Position numbers and translations under genes: made by a program. Of a stretch of 64,000 nucleotides of DNA, positions 62,101-64,000 are shown one piece after another. The stretch is from assembly GCA_947496555.1 (NCBI GenBank), contig CANMDH010000007.1, positions 1 through 64,000 on the forward strand, written 5' to 3'. How positions within the stretch are numbered: position 1 is the stretch's first letter; each line of letters opens with the position of its first letter. Source of the stretch: an uncultured Aquimarina sp. GTDB lineage: Bacteria > Bacteroidota > Bacteroidia > Flavobacteriales > Flavobacteriaceae. The notes under the pieces are model-generated. The model was not told the DNA's origin, did no database searches, and saw only the letters and a list, made by a program, of their open reading frames with translations.

Positions 62101-64000
62101 TTACCAAAGTGGTCGAGGCAGGTATTAAATGGGTATTGGGATTATTAAATCCTGCAGGGGCATTTATCAAGGCTGCTATGTTAATCATCGATATTGTCAA
62201 GTTCTTTATTCAAAGAGGAAGCCAAATTATCGAGATGGTACGTGCCTTTATAGAAGGAGTAAAAGCCGTGGCATCTGGTAATGTAAGTGCTATTGCCAGT
62301 GCTATAGAAAATGCCTTGAAGAAATCGATTCCTGTGTTGATAGGCTTCTTAGCATCGTTATTAGGAATCACCGGACTAACCCAAAAAGTACAGGAGATTA
62401 TTCAAAAAGTTCGTAAAAAGATTGAAGATGCAGTTGTTGGATTGTTGAATGGTATCAAAAGTGCTGCTAAGCGCCTATTTAGAAGAATTACCGGTCGTGG
62501 AAGTGCCGAAGAAGGAGAAGGTGGAGAAACTACAGGTGATGAGGAACTAGAAGATTCTGAAGTTGGAAAAACCATCAATTTTACCGCCGATGAAAAACAA
62601 CATAGAACCTGGCTACAAGTCGAAGGAAATAATGTAGAGGTGATGGTGGCCAGTACACCAATGTCTGTTGAAGATCGATTAAATGGTTGGGAGAGTAAAG
62701 TAAGTACTTTACCAGAAGAAGATAGACAAAGAGCAATTGGTTTAATCGGTACGGCAAGATCACAATATGCCCAAACCAAAACAGAGGGAGAACAAGCAAA
62801 TCGAGAGATAATAGAAGCCGAAAGTAGTGCAGATACTCAAGAAATACAACAAGCAGAACAGGCAGATCAGGAGGCAGAAAATGCACAAGAAACCCTGAAA
62901 AACACCTTGCAACAGTTGTTTGAAGTATTTGGCGAAGACGAACTTAGCCTAGAAGAGTTTAGAGAACAGTTTGAGGCTCCAGGCAATGAGACACATACGC
63001 TTTTCTTTGAACGACAAGGAGAAGATTATGAGTTAATGATTGCTAGCGAGAAAAAGACGTATCAAAATTTTATTAATGGTATTCAAATAGATACCTCTAG
63101 TCCTGAAAAGGTAAATGCTAAGAATCAGCTTGTAAGTTTGGTGCAGCGCTTGGATGGTTTGATAGATCAGGATGATGAAGGTGTTAAAACTCAAATACGA
63201 GAAATTTTTGATCAAATGCTTGTACATACACGAACACTGTTTAAAGCTCATCAATCATCAGTTCCAGTATTCGAGACAGCTAATGCAGCTGGATTTGGAG
63301 TTTCTATGACCATAGAGTATTTATCTAAAAATGGACCTGATGGAACTAGTCCTACAGGCTCAAATACTAACACTTATGAGTCTTTAAATAAAAGACGTAG
63401 CGGTGGAGGGTCTTATTATGTCAAAGGTCATTTACTTAGTGAAAAATTAGGAGGGCCCGGAATATGGGAGAACCTAACGCCTTTATCTAGAAGCGGAAAT
63501 AGTAATCACGAGTCACAAATTGAGGGACCTATAAAGTCCAGGACAAGGGAAGCTTCAGGCGAAGGACAAGTATTTCATTATAGAGTATTTGCAGTATATG
63601 ATCGTGGTGTCAATGCTGGTCTTCTTTCAGAATTGGCAGGATCTAATGATATTGATAAAGAAGTAAAAAGAGAAGTTGTTCAAGCGGAACAATTTGTCCC
63701 CACAAGATTGACTACTACTGCAACAGAATTGGATCCAATGACTGGAGAAGCGAAGGCTGGAGGAGAAACGCTATCAGCTTCAATATCTAATACTATAGAT
63801 CAATCAAGTGCTGAAGCGTATCAGGTAAGAAATCAAGGTAGACCTGAAATCCCTTTAAAATTAAGCACTGCAGCAGATTCTGATTTGCAGTACTTTTTTA
63901 GCGACAATATTTCAGAAGGTATAATAAATGCGTTTGCTGGTGAGGAAATAAATGACTTTCAATCATTAGCTGCTGCCGTTCCCTTTTTAAGGCTTTCAAG
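59184..64000 (+). CDS. Giant DUF4157 (eCIS-core) protein, probable toxin cargo, 3' end outside window
   Basis: At least 1605 aa, with an open frame to the right edge. Residues 1-100 are linker. Residues 103-157 are acidic EEEVQ-type repeats. About 165-262 is the DUF4157 eCIS-core domain with the metalloprotease-like HELTH (H249, E250, H253). About 270-560 is Ala/Gln/Glu-rich. About 600-830 is coiled coil. About 830-1090 has hydrophobic helices. A charged linker follows. From about 1390 a segment reads VKGHLLSEKLGGPGIWENLTPLSRSGNSNHE (in parts; H1416, N1430, H1442), the order seen in His-Me-finger nucleases of polymorphic toxins. In eCIS loci DUF4157 marks cargo or cargo-associated proteins. 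Nuclease activity is inferred. Confidence 0.88.
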   Translation, partial: MFTPKTANTATKGNNTPSVFKPKNGSDLFIQPKLKVGQPGDKYEVEADHAADQVVNKQQNGAQPDVSATPVSVQTMTEDENIQEKPIAQRIQPLTNLSDATSVQRAEEEEPLQFQEEEDVQLQEDEEVQTMTEEDVQMQEEEEVQTQSEDEEVQTKQGLGSGGVSNSSNISSSLRNARGKGSPLPNGVKSQMESGFGADFGGVRVHTDNDSVAMNKELGAQAFTNKNDIFFNEGKFNPTTTEGQTLLAHELTHTIQQGASGPASQESTTSSENGTGSSQTPAAETETEALPETQVEETAGETLETPPSGQEAAIAAGTTGRGEATTEEVEPTTPRSPEEDPNFQQLEQRVENRGEEQQDHEPATASAGSAQAAAVSPANERASGAQAAQVDTMEEQEAGEFSAEAFKAQLMQRIESMELPADEEAAANFENNNNINEVRDVAMQDVQNEQAATAGNISQATAQEPNTDAVPEREVTPLPPAPIGGAPNSVRAQNAMPPARGESEVSQPLQDNMAEVDQQMTDNEITDEQLANSNEPEFIGALDSTNQARENTAQAPGQFRTEEQSTLQSAQASAEGNSQETLQGMHQDRTGLLNQVAGEQVQTGTTDTAERERIATEINTIYENTKTDVETILSDLDTRVNDLFTAGVERAKQAFEDYVERKMDAYLDERYGGFGGFLNRVGDVFTGLPDEVNQFFVDGREVFINSMDSVITNIANVVATELTAAKDRITQGKQEVQDYVTSLPENLQEIGREAAEGIQEQFDDLEQSVNDKQDELIDSLANQYNESLQEVDARIEEMQAANRGLIDMALDAVAGVIQTIINIKNMLTELLSSALSVITTIIQDPIGFLGLLIEGVGQGLNNFISNILSHMQEGLIAWLTGSLGSVGITIPDNLFSLSGIFDLVAQILGISWDFVRSIAVRVLGEPVVRVVETAFEIFTILRTDGIAGLWEYIKEQFNNLKEMVMDAIRDMIITKVVEAGIKWVLGLLNPAGAFIKAAMLIIDIVKFFIQRGSQIIEMVRAFIEGVKAVASGNVSAIASAIENALKKSIPVLIGFLASLLGITGLTQKVQEIIQKVRKKIEDAVVGLLNGIKSAAKRLFRRITGRGSAEEGEGGETTGDEELEDSEVGKTINFTADEKQHRTWLQVEGNNVEVMVASTPMSVEDRLNGWESKVSTLPEEDRQRAIGLIGTARSQYAQTKTEGEQANREIIEAESSADTQEIQQAEQADQEAENAQETLKNTLQQLFEVFGEDELSLEEFREQFEAPGNETHTLFFERQGEDYELMIASEKKTYQNFINGIQIDTSSPEKVNAKNQLVSLVQRLDGLIDQDDEGVKTQIREIFDQMLVHTRTLFKAHQSSVPVFETANAAGFGVSMTIEYLSKNGPDGTSPTGSNTNTYESLNKRRSGGGSYYVKGHLLSEKLGGPGIWENLTPLSRSGNSNHESQIEGPIKSRTREASGEGQVFHYRVFAVYDRGVNAGLLSELAGSNDIDKEVKREVVQAEQFVPTRLTTTATELDPMTGEAKAGGETLSASISNTIDQSSAEAYQVRNQGRPEIPLKLSTAADSDLQYFFSDNISEGIINAFAGEEINDFQSLAAAVPFLRLS
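59488..59655 (+). repeat. Acidic EEEVQ-type coding repeats in the DUF4157 protein
   Basis: Five or six degenerate units of the form (E/D)EE-V-Q-(T/L/M)-(M/Q) repeat every 8-11 residues. Such repeats commonly precede the eCIS-core domain and may be a flexible loading tether. Confidence 0.7.

Noticed and set aside
45252-64000. Prophage with contractile tail
   Set aside because: No terminase, portal, capsid, integrase or lysis genes are seen, and the DUF4255/DUF4157/DUF5908 genes are typical of eCIS.

Overview
The window looks like chromosome from a marine member of the Flavobacteriaceae (Bacteroidota), possibly Aquimarina or a relative. The grounds are the low-GC sequence, a type IX secretion (T9SS) sorting domain, TonB-dependent and DUF5916 outer-membrane proteins, LytTR regulators, HYC_CC_PP and DUF4157 proteins, and several TAnnTTTG promoter boxes. 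The family-level placement is inference from gene content; no rRNA or marker gene is present.

Layout. (1) 119-4105: a large secreted calcium-repeat protein with a T9SS signal. (2) 4225-7835: a minus-strand operon with a receiver protein, an H-NOX gas sensor, a double-PAS histidine kinase, an HPt protein and a LytTR regulator, which together could form a split nitric-oxide phosphorelay. A perfect 19-bp palindrome lies upstream. (3) 7836-9077: gene-poor, with a Cys-rich fragment and the 3' half of an initiator tRNA, probably an old attachment site. (4) 9078-15620: a TonB receptor with an ABC-2 exporter-type system, divergent from a His/Met-rich lipoprotein (15780-16289). (5) 16290-24160: small stress-type genes (cold-shock protein, AraC regulator, tiny basic protein, cupin, two DUF2158-like paralogues, GT14 glycosyltransferase, CsbD-like protein, orphan GroES), then a minus-strand pair joining DUF1611 to an amino-acid racemase/D-Ala-D-Ala dipeptidase fusion. 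(6) 25220-30000: a GT2 glycosyltransferase, an ABA4-like and another membrane protein, and a LytS/LytTR-type two-component pair. (7) 30109-37604: a Cus-type copper/silver efflux operon. (8) 37855-44650: a DUF5916 protein, a propeller histidine kinase with its LytTR regulator, and a secreted protein of unknown function.

(9) 45252 to the right edge: an extracellular contractile injection system (eCIS) of the Afp/PVC/MAC kind. All genes are on the plus strand and tightly packed: DUF4255 (Afp16-type) cap protein, a 334-aa unknown, sheath, two tube proteins, DUF5908, LysM baseplate protein, VgrG-like spike, PAAR tip, gp25, baseplate J (Afp11) and Afp12-type baseplate, then a giant DUF4157 protein that runs off the window. 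That last protein has an N-terminal eCIS-core domain, a long helical/hydrophobic middle and a C-terminal segment with a GH-(x)n-N-(x)n-H layout suggesting a His-Me-finger nuclease. It is the most likely cargo. The AAA+ ATPase, tape measure and tail fibre expected for an eCIS are not in the window and should lie to the right.

Across the window, three pairs of short direct repeats with exactly 21-bp periodicity (the geometry of LytTR sites) lie in intergenic regions, two of them beside LytTR regulator loci. This suggests that those regulators control neighbouring secreted proteins.
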